DNA of 64,000 bases from Candidatus Electrothrix scaldis. Its GTDB lineage: Bacteria > Desulfobacterota > Desulfobulbia > Desulfobulbales > Desulfobulbaceae. This document shows, piece by piece, positions 34,469 to 45,168 of the stretch. Location of the stretch: NCBI GenBank assembly GCA_033584155.1, contig CP138355.1, positions 3,791,826-3,855,825 of the forward strand, written 5' to 3'. The position numbers and the translations under genes were made by a program. Every line of letters begins with the position of its first letter. Positions within the stretch are counted from its first letter, which is position 1. The notes beneath the pieces are model-generated. The model did not search any database and was not told the DNA's origin. It saw only the letters and a list, made by a program, of their open reading frames with translations.

Positions 34469-35521
34469 ATGGTGTTTTTCAAGAAAAAAACCCTGACAGG
34501 ACTTGCCCGCACCTGCGGTTGAGCGGCAAAAATTGGTCCGACGGATCTGTCGGACGCGCTTGCCGGGCTCACGCCCCCGAATGACCCGAATCTGCTGGTC
34601 GGCATCGAGACCTCGGATGATGCTGCGGTGTATCGTCTCTCCGACGAGGTTGCCATGATCAACACGGTTGACTTCATCACGCCCCCGGTTGATGACCCGT
34701 ATTGGTTTGGCCAGATAGCAGCGGCCAATTCCATCTCCGATGTCTATTCAATGGGGGGCAAGCCGGTCACGGCCCTCAACGTGGTGATGTTTCCCTCCAA
34801 GCGCCTTGACATGGGCTATCTGCGAGAAATTCTCCGTGGCGGTCATGACAAGGTTGTCGAAGCCGGAGCCAGCCTAGTCGGGGGCCATACTGTTGATGAC
34901 GAGGAACCCAAATACGGTCTCTGCGTAAACGGGGTCGTTCATCCTGAGCGGGTTATCACCAATGCAGGTTCCTTGCCCGGCGACGCCTTAATTCTCACTA
35001 AGCCCCTGGGTTCTGGAGTCCTGTTCAACGCTGTTCGCTCAAAGAAGATGCCTTTTCAAAGGGTTGAACAGGAACTCTTACCTTCATTAGCCGCCCTGAA
35101 TGGCCCGGCTTTGGAAACAGCCCTTCAATTCGGCCTCAGAGCCTGTACAGATATTACCGGATTCGGCATCCTCGGCCACCTGCTGGAGGTAGCTCAGGGT
35201 GCTCAGGCCAAAGTCTTACTCAAGTACAGCGCCTTGCCCTTTTATTCCGGGGCATTAGACATGTACAAAAAAGGCGAAACCACTGGCAGTAATAAGGCGA
35301 ATCGCGCCTTGGTTGCAAAACATCAGGTAGATATACAAACCTCACTTTCAATGCATGAGGAGGAACTCCTCTACGATCCGCAGACTTCAGGTGGCCTCCT
35401 TCTCTCCGTACCAGGTGATCGGGCAGATGCCTTGGTTGCAGCTTTGCACAGCAGCGGGGTCCATTCAGCGGCCCGCATAGGTAAAATCCTAAAGGGCTCA
35501 GCAGGTATTATCGTAGAATAA
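34469..35521 (+). CDS. selD: Selenide, water dikinase, itself a selenoprotein (UGA at codon 18)
   Basis: Makes selenophosphate from selenide and ATP. The real start is the ATG at 34469 (AGGAG upstream), not 34628. The in-frame TGA at 34520-34522 falls in TCG-U-AAKIGP, exactly the catalytic Cys position (U18, three residues before Lys21), so it should be read as selenocysteine. A SECIS-like hairpin follows. Downstream are the ATP-binding GIETSDDAAVYRL, PPVDDPYWFGQIAAANSISDVYSMGG, VGGHTVDDEEPKYGL, TDITGFGILGHLLE and YDPQTSGGLLLSV. At 350 residues it matches normal SelD. selB lies 5 kb away. Confidence 0.95.
34520..34555 (+). promoter_or_regulatory. UGA codon with bacterial SECIS hairpin in selD
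   Basis: After the TGA at 34520-34522, GTCCGAC (34536-34542) and GTCGGAC (34549-34555) form a perfect 7-bp stem with a GGATCT loop. A G at the start of the apical loop, about 20 bases after UGA, fits bacterial SECIS elements recognised by SelB. Confidence 0.85.
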
Positions 35522-35538
35522 GACTGCACAGCAGGCCC

Positions 35539-36639
35539 TCAGACCTGCTCAATAACTCCGTCCTCTGAAGTCACGAGATACACGCTGACCGGGAGACCGG
35601 AGCATTCCTCAGCGTATTGTCGGGCCTTGCGGCAAACCGCCCTCACCAGCTCATCCCTCCTCTGCCCTTGTAAACTCTGCAAAATTTCCCGGGCCGTATT
35701 TGCCTGCTTCATCAAAGCAACCCTATCCTGCTCTAGCCCCAGCTCTCCTAAAAGATCAGCTGCCTGCTCCATTTCTAAGGCGCCGTTACGCACATGGGTC
35801 TGGGGAATACAGAGAGCTCCTTTGAGAATCTTGGCCCACATACCTGCCAAATGTATCTTGCCAAAGCCATATCGACCTGCCGCCTGAAGGGCATATTCAA
35901 GATAGTCTCCCATCATCACTTGGGCTTCTTCCGGTAGCTGGAGAAACTTCTGCGCAGCAGCCTCTGAAGTCCGGCCAGTGGAGAGAACAACCTCCTCCAG
36001 CCCAGCGGCCCGCGCCACCTTCATAGAGGCATCTATGGTATCGGTCCAGGCCTTAGCAGAAACAGGTCGAACGATTCCCGTGGTGCCAAGAATGGAAAGC
36101 CCGCCGATAATACCCAGCCGTCTATTCAGGGTCTTTTCTGCCAGCGCCTCCCCGTCACGCACAGAAATGGTCACGACTAAAGACGGCAAATCTATCGAGG
36201 ATGCTACGGTTTCATTTATCGCTTCAGCCATAGCATCTCGGATCATCTGCCGGGGAACAGGATTAACAGCAGGTTCTCCCACCGGTATGGGAAGGCCAAG
36301 CTTGGTTACTGTCCCCACTCCGGAACCGGCCCTGATGACCACGGCCTCATCGCCCTCCCCTACTTCACCTTTTCTGAATTTACTAACTTTTTTGACGACA
36401 GCAATAATCTCGGCCCCGTTGGTCACATCAGGGTCATCACCGGCATCCTTAATCACTGAGGCCCTTGCTGTCTCACCTTCCAGAAAACAGGTATGGACAA
36501 GGAAGCTATGGCGCTCTCCATTAGGAAAAGGGATGTTCACTTGTTGTGGGGAGCTTCCACCAAGCAGCATCAAAGTTGCCGTCTTAGCCGCAGCCGCAGC
36601 GCAGGCCCCGGTGGTATAGCCGGATCGGAGTTTACTCAT
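35539..36639 (-). CDS. cbiD: Cobalt-precorrin-5B C1-methyltransferase
   Basis: CbiD methylates C-1 of cobalt-precorrin-5B in the anaerobic (early-cobalt) cobalamin pathway. The 366-residue protein starts LRSGYTTGACAAAAAKTA, the family signature. DAGDDPDVTNGAEI, GVGTVTKLGLPIPVGEPAVNPVPR and GGLSILGTTGIVRPVS follow. It is convergent with selD, 17 bases away. No other cbi gene is nearby, so the rest of the pathway is elsewhere. Confidence 0.96.
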   Translation of the reverse strand: MSKLRSGYTTGACAAAAAKTATLMLLGGSSPQQVNIPFPNGERHSFLVHTCFLEGETARASVIKDAGDDPDVTNGAEIIAVVKKVSKFRKGEVGEGDEAVVIRAGSGVGTVTKLGLPIPVGEPAVNPVPRQMIRDAMAEAINETVASSIDLPSLVVTISVRDGEALAEKTLNRRLGIIGGLSILGTTGIVRPVSAKAWTDTIDASMKVARAAGLEEVVLSTGRTSEAAAQKFLQLPEEAQVMMGDYLEYALQAAGRYGFGKIHLAGMWAKILKGALCIPQTHVRNGALEMEQAADLLGELGLEQDRVALMKQANTAREILQSLQGQRRDELVRAVCRKARQYAEECSGLPVSVYLVTSEDGVIEQV

Positions 36640-36642
36640 TGT

Positions 36643-37251
36643 TCAGAACAGATCATCCACAGCAACAGAGAACCCATCAAGTACAAGGGATTCCACCGCA
36701 CCCTTTTTCTCAGCTTCCTGACGCAGTTGAAATTTTCTACCACTATTAGCAAACAGCTCTATACTCTGCAGGTTAATATCAACGATCCAATATTCCAGCA
36801 CACCGCTTTGTTCATAGACCCTGAATTTTGTCCTCAGGTCATGGTAGGCTGATGAAGGAGAAAGCACTTCGACAATACAATCTGGCACCCCTTCTATCAT
36901 CTTCTTCCCTATAATAGAAAGATTGTCTTTACGAATAAACAGAATATCAGGCTGAAAAATATTTTTTCCGTTAAAGGATACATCAAGGGGAGCTACAAAA
37001 ACCTGCCCTAAATCCCTTTCCTTTGCGAACCTGAGCATTTGAAAGGACAATTCCATTATCACAATTTGATGCAAAGGGACAGGTGAAGGTGTCATAATAA
37101 TTTCTCCAGCAATGAGTTGGCAAAGAGTACCTTCAGGCAAGTTAAGAAATTGTTCACGTACGCTTTGCTCTTGTTTGGCTCGACGCATATAATGACGGGA
37201 AGAAACAGTGTTTGGTGGAGGATTATTGATTCTTTTGGATTCTGTTTGCAT
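36643..37251 (-). CDS. Uma2 family (DUF820) putative endonuclease
   Basis: A PD-(D/E)XK-fold protein of unknown role, common in cyanobacteria and deltaproteobacteria. About 202 residues from the ATG at 37251 (AGGAAG upstream). Core elements are PDILFIRKD, PDCIVEVLSPSSAYHDLRTKFRVYEQSGVLEYWIVD (Asp, then ExL-type acidic residue, then Lys). The nuclease site looks intact. It precedes cbiD by three bases. Confidence 0.85.
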   Translation of the reverse strand: MQTESKRINNPPPNTVSSRHYMRRAKQEQSVREQFLNLPEGTLCQLIAGEIIMTPSPVPLHQIVIMELSFQMLRFAKERDLGQVFVAPLDVSFNGKNIFQPDILFIRKDNLSIIGKKMIEGVPDCIVEVLSPSSAYHDLRTKFRVYEQSGVLEYWIVDINLQSIELFANSGRKFQLRQEAEKKGAVESLVLDGFSVAVDDLF

Positions 37252-37302
37252 ATTCTTCCTCCTGCTTACTAGAGTTAAACAACACACGAAAAGAGAGGTG
37301 TT

Positions 37303-37824
37303 TTATCCTTTTTTACCCTCGTGCTTGCGAAGGGCCTTGCTGCATGCCGAGGCTGTCGCCGGGTTGAAGCAACAGACAAAAATGGTTTCAAACTTTCCGG
37401 GATGGGTCCCCAGAAAAGTCATGATTTCTTTAACGGCAATATCTGCGGCCTGCTCAAGAGGGTACCCATAGACACCGCAGCTAATGGCGGGAAAGGCTAT
37501 ACTGCGTAGGTTATGCTCCAAGCCAAGCTCAAGAGAGCTACGGTAGCAACTGGCAAGCAGTTTTGATTCCTGACGATTTCCCCCACGCCAAATAGGGCCA
37601 ACAGTATGGATAACATGACGGGCAGGCAGGTTATAGCCTTTGGTGATCTTTGCCTCGCCGGTATTACAGCCCTTGAGTTGCCTGCACTCTTCCAGGAGTT
37701 CCGGTCCGGCGGCACGATGAATGGCACCGTCGACACCACCGCCTCCGAGTAAAGAGCGGTTCGCGGCATTGACGATAGCATCAACCTGTAAGGTTGTTAT
37801 GTCTGCGTTGATTACTTCGATCAT
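37303..37824 (-). CDS. Macro-domain ADP-ribose-binding/hydrolase protein
   Basis: A 173-residue stand-alone macro domain (YmdB/MacroD type) that binds ADP-ribose and probably removes it from proteins or hydrolyses O-acetyl-ADP-ribose. Motifs: [48 protein letters not shown] and [13 protein letters not shown]. The ATG at 37824 follows AAGGAGG. Confidence 0.93.
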   Translation of the reverse strand: MIEVINADITTLQVDAIVNAANRSLLGGGGVDGAIHRAAGPELLEECRQLKGCNTGEAKITKGYNLPARHVIHTVGPIWRGGNRQESKLLASCYRSSLELGLEHNLRSIAFPAISCGVYGYPLEQAADIAVKEIMTFLGTHPGKFETIFVCCFNPATASACSKALRKHEGKKG

Positions 37825-37843
37825 ACCCCTCCTTACCTCTCCA

Positions 37844-40669
37844 TCAAACAACAGGCTGCTTCTTTAGAAACTCCGCAAGCCCCTCAGGCGGCAGCGGCTT
37901 ACTGTAATAATACCCCTGGATCTCATCACACCCCATTTTCCTGAGCAAGTCCAGCTGCCCAAGGGTCTCAACACCTTCGGCTACCACCTTAAGATTGAGG
38001 TTCTTCGCCATTGACAAGATAGAGCCAACAATCGCTCCATCATTATTATCCCGGACAATATCAGTAATAAAAGCCTGATCTATCTTTAAGGTATTCACAG
38101 GAAATTTTTTCAGATAGGCCAGCGAGGAGTAACCGGTACCAAAGTCATCAATAGCAATCCTCACCCCCAACCCCCTGATATCTCTTAGCAAACCAGCGGC
38201 CTTATCAGGGTTCTCCATAAGGACACTTTCCGTGATCTCCAGCTCCAACTCCTCCGGCCTCATCCTGTTCTTTCCCAAGGTTGCAATAATCAAACGCAGC
38301 AGCTCAGCATCCTGAAATTGTTTGGAGGAAAGGTTCACCGCCATAGGCACAACTCCCAGCCCTTGCTCCTGCCATACCCTAACCTGACGACATGCCTCTA
38401 ACAAACCCCACTCCCCAATAGTAACAATCAGAGAACTTTCTTCAGCAACAGGAATAAACTCAGCTGGCGAAATAACCCCTTTTTCCGGGTGTTGCCAGCG
38501 CATCAGGGCCTCAACCCCTGCTATTTGCCCAGTGGCAAAGGAATATTGAGGCTGGTAATAGAGAATAAACTCTTCATGCTCCAGGGCATGTCGCAATTCC
38601 CTCTCCACTGTAACCCGATGCACCAGATTTTCATTCATCTGTGCCCGAAAATACTGATAGTTTCCCTGCCCTTTCTTCCGAGCAAAATTAATTGCCGTAT
38701 CTGCATTCTTTACCAGACTCTCCGCATCCTGGCCATCCTCCGGATACACGCTGATTCCTATGCAGGCATCAATAAATACCTCATCGCTACCAAGATGAAA
38801 GGGCTGTTGCAGAACATGCAGTAAACGGCGGGCCAGATGCCCCACACAATCCTTGAGTTTCACTTCGGAAAGCAGGATCATGAACTCATCACCGCATAAA
38901 CGGGACACAGTATCGGTTTCCCGCACGCAGCTGCGGATACGCTTGGAAACCTGGACAAGGAGCTCGTCACCGGCCTTATAACCAAGAGCATCGTTGACAT
39001 CCTTAAAACGATTCAAATCTATACAAAGGAGCACCAAGGGCTCATCATAAAACTGACTGTTCAGCAAGGCCTGGGCAAGAAGCTCTTCAAAGAGAGTCCG
39101 GTTGGGCAAATGGGTTAAGGGATCGTAAAAAAGCAATTTTTTCAACTGCCTTTCCACCTTTCTCCGCTCCGTAATATCAGTAAAGATACCAACATAGTTG
39201 ATTATCTCACCGGTATTATCGTAAATCGCATTGATAGTCAGCCATTTCTGGTACACCTCTCCGTTTTTCCGACGATCGCAAATTTCCCCGGACCATTTTC
39301 CTTTTTCCAGCAGCTCTTTCCACATGGCCACATAAAAGTCCTGATTATGGTGGCCGGACTTACATATCCGTGGATTTTCGCCCACTATTTCCCTCGGCTC
39401 ATAACCGGTAATCCGAGTATAGGCCCTATTGACATCAAGGATCAGTGCATCAGCATCTGTAATAACAATGGCTTCTTCAGTATTCTCCATGATCTTTTGA
39501 TCAAGTTGCAGCTGATACTCCAGCTCTTTTCGATCAGTAATATCGGTTTGAATATAGCCAAAACCGCCGTCCTCCTGTTCACAGGAGGTCAGAGGAAAAC
39601 GGGAGGTCACTAAAACCTTCTTTTCATCATTTACCCAAAGGGTTTCCTCATATTTTTTTTGTCCTCGCAAGGCATCAGAGCCCTTTACTCGTCCTTGCCG
39701 GGCTGGCAAAATATTCTCTTCTACTTTGCCGATAATATCTTTTCCTCGCAAGCCCCAAAAATGAGCAAACCCCTCATTCACCATCACAAAACGTCCATCT
39801 GCATCTTTCAGGGCAATGAAAGAGGGGGAATGCTCCAGAATAGCCGTAAATCTTTTGTTTGTTGTCTCAAGTTCTTGGCTACGTTGCCAGAGCTTTTTTA
39901 TCTCATCATGGCAAGAACCGAGCAGGAAGAGACTACATAGCAGGTAAGCACAAAAAAGCACCAGATGCCCAAACCACCAAAGCATCTCCCAATGAAAAGC
40001 GTACAGGCCAAGAAAAGGCGCCAGGGTAAAAAGAAAAGCACTCTGTGCAAGAAACCGGTTTTGATAGAAAATCCCCTGCGGAGAACGGTGTACTAACGCA
40101 AACCATGCGATAAAAAAACAAAGGCCACCAGCAATGGCAAGTGGTTGGGCAAGCGTACGCAGTCCTTTACCCAGCCCCTGTGCAGGCACAGTCGTAGAGC
40201 AAAAAAACAGGAAGGTCCCCAGCGCAAGACAAAAACTCCCTATCAGCCAAGGAAGGGTTCTCAATCCCCTCCGGGAAAAAAACTTCGGAGGTAAAGCGAA
40301 CAAGGCCAAGGTAGTGCCACCGACAAAAAGTGCCGGGGCATGCAAAGCAGGAGAAGGCAAGTCCGCATAACCCAACTGAAAGCCATCAAGAAGCCCCATG
40401 CCCAACAAAGCGGAAGCTGGCAGGGTTAAGAGTGGATCAGGCTGTTCCTGGTCCCGAACCAAAATCCAGAACAAGGCAGCCAACAGGGCAAGAAAAGAGC
40501 CACCCGTAAGGAGCAACGCATGAAGAGAGGCCTGAAGCCTCTGCTCATTGTCCAGCTCTGTCAGGAAAAAAGCCAGAGCAAAAAGAAGAAGAAAAATGAC
40601 CGGGCCCTCTGCTGCTCGAACAACCTTCCCCCGCAGCCACTCAGATTGCCCTGCCGGTTCGTTGCTCAT
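37844..40669 (-). CDS. Membrane PAS-PAS-GGDEF-EAL c-di-GMP protein
   Basis: A 941-residue signalling protein. A multi-span membrane part (about residues 20-265) is followed by two PAS domains ([40 protein letters not shown]), a GGDEF domain whose active loop reads LCGDEF, and a complete EAL domain ([47 protein letters not shown]). The Cys in place of the first Gly suggests weak or no cyclase activity, so it is probably a phosphodiesterase. It overlaps selB by four bases. Confidence 0.92.
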   Translation of the reverse strand: MSNEPAGQSEWLRGKVVRAAEGPVIFLLLFALAFFLTELDNEQRLQASLHALLLTGGSFLALLAALFWILVRDQEQPDPLLTLPASALLGMGLLDGFQLGYADLPSPALHAPALFVGGTTLALFALPPKFFSRRGLRTLPWLIGSFCLALGTFLFFCSTTVPAQGLGKGLRTLAQPLAIAGGLCFFIAWFALVHRSPQGIFYQNRFLAQSAFLFTLAPFLGLYAFHWEMLWWFGHLVLFCAYLLCSLFLLGSCHDEIKKLWQRSQELETTNKRFTAILEHSPSFIALKDADGRFVMVNEGFAHFWGLRGKDIIGKVEENILPARQGRVKGSDALRGQKKYEETLWVNDEKKVLVTSRFPLTSCEQEDGGFGYIQTDITDRKELEYQLQLDQKIMENTEEAIVITDADALILDVNRAYTRITGYEPREIVGENPRICKSGHHNQDFYVAMWKELLEKGKWSGEICDRRKNGEVYQKWLTINAIYDNTGEIINYVGIFTDITERRKVERQLKKLLFYDPLTHLPNRTLFEELLAQALLNSQFYDEPLVLLCIDLNRFKDVNDALGYKAGDELLVQVSKRIRSCVRETDTVSRLCGDEFMILLSEVKLKDCVGHLARRLLHVLQQPFHLGSDEVFIDACIGISVYPEDGQDAESLVKNADTAINFARKKGQGNYQYFRAQMNENLVHRVTVERELRHALEHEEFILYYQPQYSFATGQIAGVEALMRWQHPEKGVISPAEFIPVAEESSLIVTIGEWGLLEACRQVRVWQEQGLGVVPMAVNLSSKQFQDAELLRLIIATLGKNRMRPEELELEITESVLMENPDKAAGLLRDIRGLGVRIAIDDFGTGYSSLAYLKKFPVNTLKIDQAFITDIVRDNNDGAIVGSILSMAKNLNLKVVAEGVETLGQLDLLRKMGCDEIQGYYYSKPLPPEGLAEFLKKQPVV

Positions 40670-42609
40670 CCTGCACTCTTTCGCAGAATTCGCTTATCAC
40701 CGACACGAATGGTCAGCTTAATTTTATCGAAATACTCCAGTAAAGGAATAGAAAATTTCCTGGTCAGCCCGGTAAGATCTTTGAAACCAGGAGCATCTAT
40801 CTCCCCATTCTTCTTCAAATAATCTTGCAGGCTACCTGCCAAGAAATTGAGCTCTTCAGCATGAAAGAACAGGGCCTCATTGATCTTCACCAAGGTGCCC
40901 TTCTGCAAAAGTAAATCAATAACCTGGCGGATCTGTTTTTCCGGGAAATCTGCAAAGGAAGCCAGCACATCCCTGAGATTCGGAGGACGTAAACCTGCGT
41001 CCTTATACAGTCTGCCGATCTTCTCCTGCATTTCCTGCTCATCCACCTGCAAGGTAACCTCATGGGAGCTGAGCCGAACCTCTGCCCCTTCCTGGACTAT
41101 GAGCTCACTTTTTGCCAGGCTTGTCATCAGATATTGGAACAACTTCTGATCCACGGAAGGCCTGAGCCGGGACCGTACCTCCTCACGGACCAAACCGGTC
41201 TTGAGCGGGTTTTCCCGATGATATTGCTCCAGCAAGTTGAGCACGGTTTGACTGAGCCGATCAACGACCTGGGCAGCAACAAGGCGTTGGCTTTCTGATT
41301 CTACCACCAGGACCTTCTTCGCAGAGATAGGTACCTGTAGCTGTTTCTTCAGTTTTTTGCCAAAAATCCCCAGGCGGGTGGAAAGCTGGTCTGCGGTGAC
41401 CCCCTGCACCCCGCTTTCTTCAAGAAAGAGAAGCATCTTATCAATCAGACCGTCTCCACCACTGTCGGCCTTATAAATAGAAAAAATTTCCCGATTGCGG
41501 GCCTGATCACGCTCTGTGGAGCGCTTTCTCTTGGGAGGCGCACTATTCAAGATAACCCCACCGCCCAAGGTCATCACCGGAGAATAATTGCGCAAAACAA
41601 AACGATCACCTGGCCATACCGCTACCGGTTCCTGGAGGATAAGCTGAATATCTGCGTCTTCACCCGGCTCCACTATATCCTTGTCCGTCAGGACAACTCG
41701 GGCAAGGATTTCCCGAGTCCCTACATGCAAACGCACTTGGGTTCTGTTTTTCATTTTTTTTTCATTATGTGCCAGATAATGAAAATCCGCATCCAACAGA
41801 GTTGAGGCCTGCATGGTACCTGGAGTGGCAGCCAAATCGCCCCGATTGATTTCTTCCTTTTCAATACCTTGCAGATTGATGGCCGTACGATGTCCAGCCT
41901 CGACAATCTCTTGCTCTTTACCGTGTACCTGAATACCCCGAATCTTGGCGGTCAGCCCACCGGGATAAAACATCAGGTCTTCTCCCACAGCAATACGACC
42001 AGAAAGGGAAGAGCCAGTAATAACAGTGCCGAATCCCTTCATGGAAAATACCCGGTCAACAGCTAAGCGAAAGGGACCGAACTCTTCCTGAAATTTGATT
42101 TTACGGACTTTTTCGTCCAGCACCTTTTTTACATCCTCAATGCCCTCGCCCGTGATAGAGGACACCGGCAAAATAGGCGCATCTTCAAGAAAGCTGTCTG
42201 CAAAAAACTCCCTGACCTCTTCCTGCACCATTTCCAGCCACTCTTCCTCAACCATATCCTTTTTGGTCAGGACAATCAGGCCGTCTTTGACGCCGAGCAG
42301 TTTGCAGATATCAAAATGCTCCCTGGTCTGAGGCATAATCCCCTCGTCCGCAGCCACAATAAAGGCCACCATGTCCATACCGGCGGCCCCGGCCACCATG
42401 TTGCGAACAAACTTCTCATGCCCAGGCACATCAACAATTCCCAGGCGATGCCCGCAGGCCAAGTCTATATAGGCAAAGCCCAGCTCAATGGTGATACCCC
42501 GTTTTTTTTCCTCTTTGAGGCGATCGGTTTCAATACCAGTCAGGGCCCGGATTAGACTCGTCTTACCGTGGTCCACATGACCTGCTGTGCCGAGGATTAT
42601 TTCACGCAT
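40666..42609 (-). CDS. selB: Selenocysteine-specific elongation factor
   Basis: SelB delivers Sec-tRNA to UGA codons by binding the SECIS hairpin. At 647 residues it has an EF-Tu-like GTPase domain ([28 protein letters not shown]), the [15 protein letters not shown] switch region, beta-barrel domains and C-terminal winged helices (from about residue 400) that bind SECIS RNA. It serves selD in this window. selA and the tRNA gene selC were not found here. Confidence 0.96.
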   Translation of the reverse strand: MREIILGTAGHVDHGKTSLIRALTGIETDRLKEEKKRGITIELGFAYIDLACGHRLGIVDVPGHEKFVRNMVAGAAGMDMVAFIVAADEGIMPQTREHFDICKLLGVKDGLIVLTKKDMVEEEWLEMVQEEVREFFADSFLEDAPILPVSSITGEGIEDVKKVLDEKVRKIKFQEEFGPFRLAVDRVFSMKGFGTVITGSSLSGRIAVGEDLMFYPGGLTAKIRGIQVHGKEQEIVEAGHRTAINLQGIEKEEINRGDLAATPGTMQASTLLDADFHYLAHNEKKMKNRTQVRLHVGTREILARVVLTDKDIVEPGEDADIQLILQEPVAVWPGDRFVLRNYSPVMTLGGGVILNSAPPKRKRSTERDQARNREIFSIYKADSGGDGLIDKMLLFLEESGVQGVTADQLSTRLGIFGKKLKKQLQVPISAKKVLVVESESQRLVAAQVVDRLSQTVLNLLEQYHRENPLKTGLVREEVRSRLRPSVDQKLFQYLMTSLAKSELIVQEGAEVRLSSHEVTLQVDEQEMQEKIGRLYKDAGLRPPNLRDVLASFADFPEKQIRQVIDLLLQKGTLVKINEALFFHAEELNFLAGSLQDYLKKNGEIDAPGFKDLTGLTRKFSIPLLEYFDKIKLTIRVGDKRILRKSAG

Positions 42610-42621
42610 AAATACTTCTGC

Positions 42622-42954
42622 TTATTTTTCGCTTTTGGCCTTCGTCTTGTTGCGACTGGCCAAATAATAAATAATATCTTCTCGTTCCTGCTGATTCAAA
42701 AAGTCAATCCGATCAGAATAGCGCATCATCTTTGCAACGGTTTGCTCCCATTCGGAGTGTGTTTTATCAGCCCCATGCACTCGCTCTATACTGTGACAGA
42801 CAGTGCATTTTTTCTCAACTAAGGCTTTCCCGACCGGTTCCTTGGGTTTGCTCCCCTTCTCTTCCGCCATTACAGACAAAGGCGCAGTTAAAATCAAGGT
42901 GCAAAGAAGTACGGCACTGGAAAAAACATAAAGTCTCGTTTGTTGCTTTATCAT
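42622..42954 (-). CDS. Small secreted monoheme c-type cytochrome
   Basis: About 110 residues from the ATG at 42954. A signal peptide (FSSAVLLCTLILTAPLSVMA) precedes one heme site, CTVCH, in the motif KKCTVCHSIERVHGADKTHSEW...VAKMMRY. The distal pattern (W, then MM) repeats that of the two heme modules in the gene just upstream, four bases away. It is likely a periplasmic electron carrier paired with that membrane protein. Confidence 0.85.
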   Translation of the reverse strand: MIKQQTRLYVFSSAVLLCTLILTAPLSVMAEEKGSKPKEPVGKALVEKKCTVCHSIERVHGADKTHSEWEQTVAKMMRYSDRIDFLNQQEREDIIYYLASRNKTKAKSEK

Positions 42955-42958
42955 GTCA

Positions 42959-43888
42959 TCACTCCTCTGTTTTCGCCTTGTCCAGCTCAGTCGGACTTTG
43001 CACCTGAGAGGGCTTCCGGTTAGAAAGAAACTCAATAACAGCCTCTTTCTCTTGTTGTGTCAGAAAGTGCTCTTGCTCGGAATATTCGACCATATTTTCT
43101 ATGATCTTAACCCAGCCATCATGATTCTTTTGTGCCATATAGATCCGGTCTAACCCATGACAAAAAGAACATTTCTGTTCAATCAAATTCTTCCCTATCT
43201 TTTCTCTCGTACTGGCGGCCTCAGCAGCTAATTTTTCCCGCCGATGCTGTTGGCTGATCAGATAATTCAATATCTGTTTCCCCTGGGCCTCACTGATATT
43301 AGGCGCATCAAAGGAGAGCATACGTTGAACGGTTTCCTCCCAGCCCTTATCGGTTTTCAGAGCCTTAAAAACACGCTCCAGGGTATGGCATTTTCCACAT
43401 TTCTGCGCCACCAGCTTCTGTCCTTTTTTCTCATCCAGCACAGCAGCATCTTCCTCAGACAAAGACAGCTTACCAATATCACTCTGATGCAAGAAATAAT
43501 AACCAGCCGTCATGCTGTTGAGCAGAAAAAGAGCAAGAAAAACAGCAAGCCCTAATCCGGGAATTTGTTTTTCAAAACGCCTAAAGCGGCGGATAATCAG
43601 AATTTTAATCCCCAAAAGAGGAATAACCAAAAGCGCCAGTGTGATATGCAGGATAGTTCTGGGCGAGAACTCTTCCGAGTAACTTCCAGCCTTGGAAATC
43701 ATCACCGCTAAGATAACCAAAAACAGGGCTATAAAAATATACCCTGTCACCCTATGCGCCATAATCAAACGCTGATTCGCCTTGCTGTCCTTTCTCGGGT
43801 TCCCTCGCAGCTCCAGCATCAGCAACATGGCACAGGCACCGGTCAGGGTGGCTGCCAATCCGGCAAGTGAAGTTATTATCGGATTCAT
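42959..43888 (-). CDS. Membrane-anchored diheme c-type cytochrome
   Basis: A 309-residue protein from the ATG at 43888 (GAGAAGG upstream). Four membrane helices (IITSLAGLAATLTGACAMLL; VTGYIFIALFLVILAVMI; ILHITLALLVIPLLGIKIL; GLAVFLALFLLNSMTAGYYF), with a conserved-looking His in AHRVTGYIF and LHITLALL, precede two soluble heme modules, CGKCH and CSFCH. Each has the same W...M spacing as the monoheme neighbour. The helical part resembles small quinone- or heme-b-type membrane domains. A role in moving electrons across the membrane is inferred. Confidence 0.82.
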   Translation of the reverse strand: MNPIITSLAGLAATLTGACAMLLMLELRGNPRKDSKANQRLIMAHRVTGYIFIALFLVILAVMISKAGSYSEEFSPRTILHITLALLVIPLLGIKILIIRRFRRFEKQIPGLGLAVFLALFLLNSMTAGYYFLHQSDIGKLSLSEEDAAVLDEKKGQKLVAQKCGKCHTLERVFKALKTDKGWEETVQRMLSFDAPNISEAQGKQILNYLISQQHRREKLAAEAASTREKIGKNLIEQKCSFCHGLDRIYMAQKNHDGWVKIIENMVEYSEQEHFLTQQEKEAVIEFLSNRKPSQVQSPTELDKAKTEE

Positions 43889-43970
43889 CAAAGCCTTCTC
43901 TTTCCCTCCATGATCTTCCGTTTGACCGCATGCAACTATCTTACCAGCCGGTTACGAGAAAGGGAACCTC

Positions 43971-44447
43971 CTATAAATCAATATGCGTTGGAAAATCAGG
44001 AACAATCCGGGATTTACCCAGCTCTCCCTGGGAGTCAAAAAAACTCATATCGCCTTGCTCCGTACAGAGCCAAAATTCCCGTGCTCCCTGGTCAAAATAG
44101 AGCTGTCTTTTTTCTTCCATTTCCTTATGTGTATTACTGGAAGAAAAGACTTCAACACAGATTTCTGGACAAACAGAACATTCTATCTCGTTTTTAATGA
44201 CTGAGAAAACAGCATCTGATGCCCAAACAACATCAGCAACCTTTGTACCTTTGCCGGTGGCTATTGCGCATTCAGGCAAAGTCTTTCCTGTTTGCAGCAA
44301 GGATCTCAGAAGAAATTCCAATTCTCCCTGGAAAGCGGAATGAAAGACTTTCACCGGAATCATGATTATTTTTCCGTCTTCATTGAGTTCAATCTTAAAA
44401 GGCAGATTTTTCAACCTCGGATGTTCACAAACTTCCTGCCAGTTCAT
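43971..44447 (-). CDS. Uma2 family (DUF820) putative endonuclease, second copy
   Basis: A 158-residue PD-(D/E)XK-like protein. The core reads KVADVVWASDAVFSVI and ICVEVFSSSNTHKEMEEKRQLYFDQGAREFWLC, with Asp, Glu and Lys at the nuclease-type positions. Shorter at the N terminus than the copy at 36643-37251, and clearly diverged from it. Role unknown. Confidence 0.78.
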   Translation of the reverse strand: MNWQEVCEHPRLKNLPFKIELNEDGKIIMIPVKVFHSAFQGELEFLLRSLLQTGKTLPECAIATGKGTKVADVVWASDAVFSVIKNEIECSVCPEICVEVFSSSNTHKEMEEKRQLYFDQGAREFWLCTEQGDMSFFDSQGELGKSRIVPDFPTHIDL

Positions 44448-44502
44448 AACAGCTCTCTCAGTTCATTGTCATGACGTTTTAAATCCCTGCGCAAAACGGG
44501 TA

Positions 44503-45129
44503 CTAAAAATACGGGTTCCCTTCAGCCTCATCCCCGATAGTGGATTGGAAACCTCCATAGCCATGCCCCGGCCAAACAACGGTTTCCGGTGGCAAGGTCA
44601 ACAGGCGTTCCTTGATAGACTGAGAAAGCTGCGGCATAGAGCCGCCGGGAAAATCGGTCCGCCCAACCCCTCCGACGAAAAGGGTGTCCCCAGTAAAGCA
44701 ATCCGGCTTGTTATAGAGGCAAACCCCACCCGGAGTATGTCCCGGTGTATGGATCACGCTGAGGGTTTCCTCTCCGATAATAATCTGCTCACCGTCTTCA
44801 ATCAGGATATCTGCTGGAGGAGATTCCGGCAAGCCGAGCATAGAAAAATAACTTTTTGCGTCCGATGTGCCGAAAAATTCAGCATCTGCCCGGTGCATAA
44901 TGATCTGTGCTCCTGTGGCCTTCTGAACTGGTCCGTTACCGCATACATGATCAGGATGGCCGTGGGTATTGACGATATACATTACATCAAGGCTATGTTC
45001 CTTACAGGTCGCGAGTATTCTCTCTTCATCCCCGCCTGGATCAATGACAGCTGCCTTCCCTGTTTTTTCACAGGAAACAATATAGCAGCACACGCTCATC
45101 ATACCGACTGTCAGCTGTTGTATTCTCAT
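44503..45129 (-). CDS. MBL-fold metallo-hydrolase (glyoxalase II-like)
   Basis: A 208-residue metallo-beta-lactamase-fold hydrolase with the Zn-binding motif THGHPDH, His in HTPGHTPGG, Asp in CFTGDTLFVGGVGRTD and a final His in WPGHGYGG. It resembles the hydroxyacylglutathione hydrolase-like group. The substrate is not defined by sequence. It lies downstream of the mrp gene with hairpins between them. Confidence 0.9.
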   Translation of the reverse strand: MRIQQLTVGMMSVCCYIVSCEKTGKAAVIDPGGDEERILATCKEHSLDVMYIVNTHGHPDHVCGNGPVQKATGAQIIMHRADAEFFGTSDAKSYFSMLGLPESPPADILIEDGEQIIIGEETLSVIHTPGHTPGGVCLYNKPDCFTGDTLFVGGVGRTDFPGGSMPQLSQSIKERLLTLPPETVVWPGHGYGGFQSTIGDEAEGNPYF

Positions 45130-45168
45130 CGTAACGGAAAACCCTCTTTAAATCTGATAAACATCCAT

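Noticed and set aside
34628-35521. SelD starting at the ATG at 34655 or TTG/GTG-type start at 34628
   Set aside because: This would lose the catalytic residue and nucleotide-binding N terminus. The upstream frame with UGA, ribosome site and SECIS explains the gene better.
40666-42609. A selC (tRNA-Sec) or selA gene near selB
   Set aside because: I looked in the surrounding intergenic regions and saw no long-variable-arm tRNA or SelA-like frame. A tRNAscan/Infernal search of the whole genome would decide.
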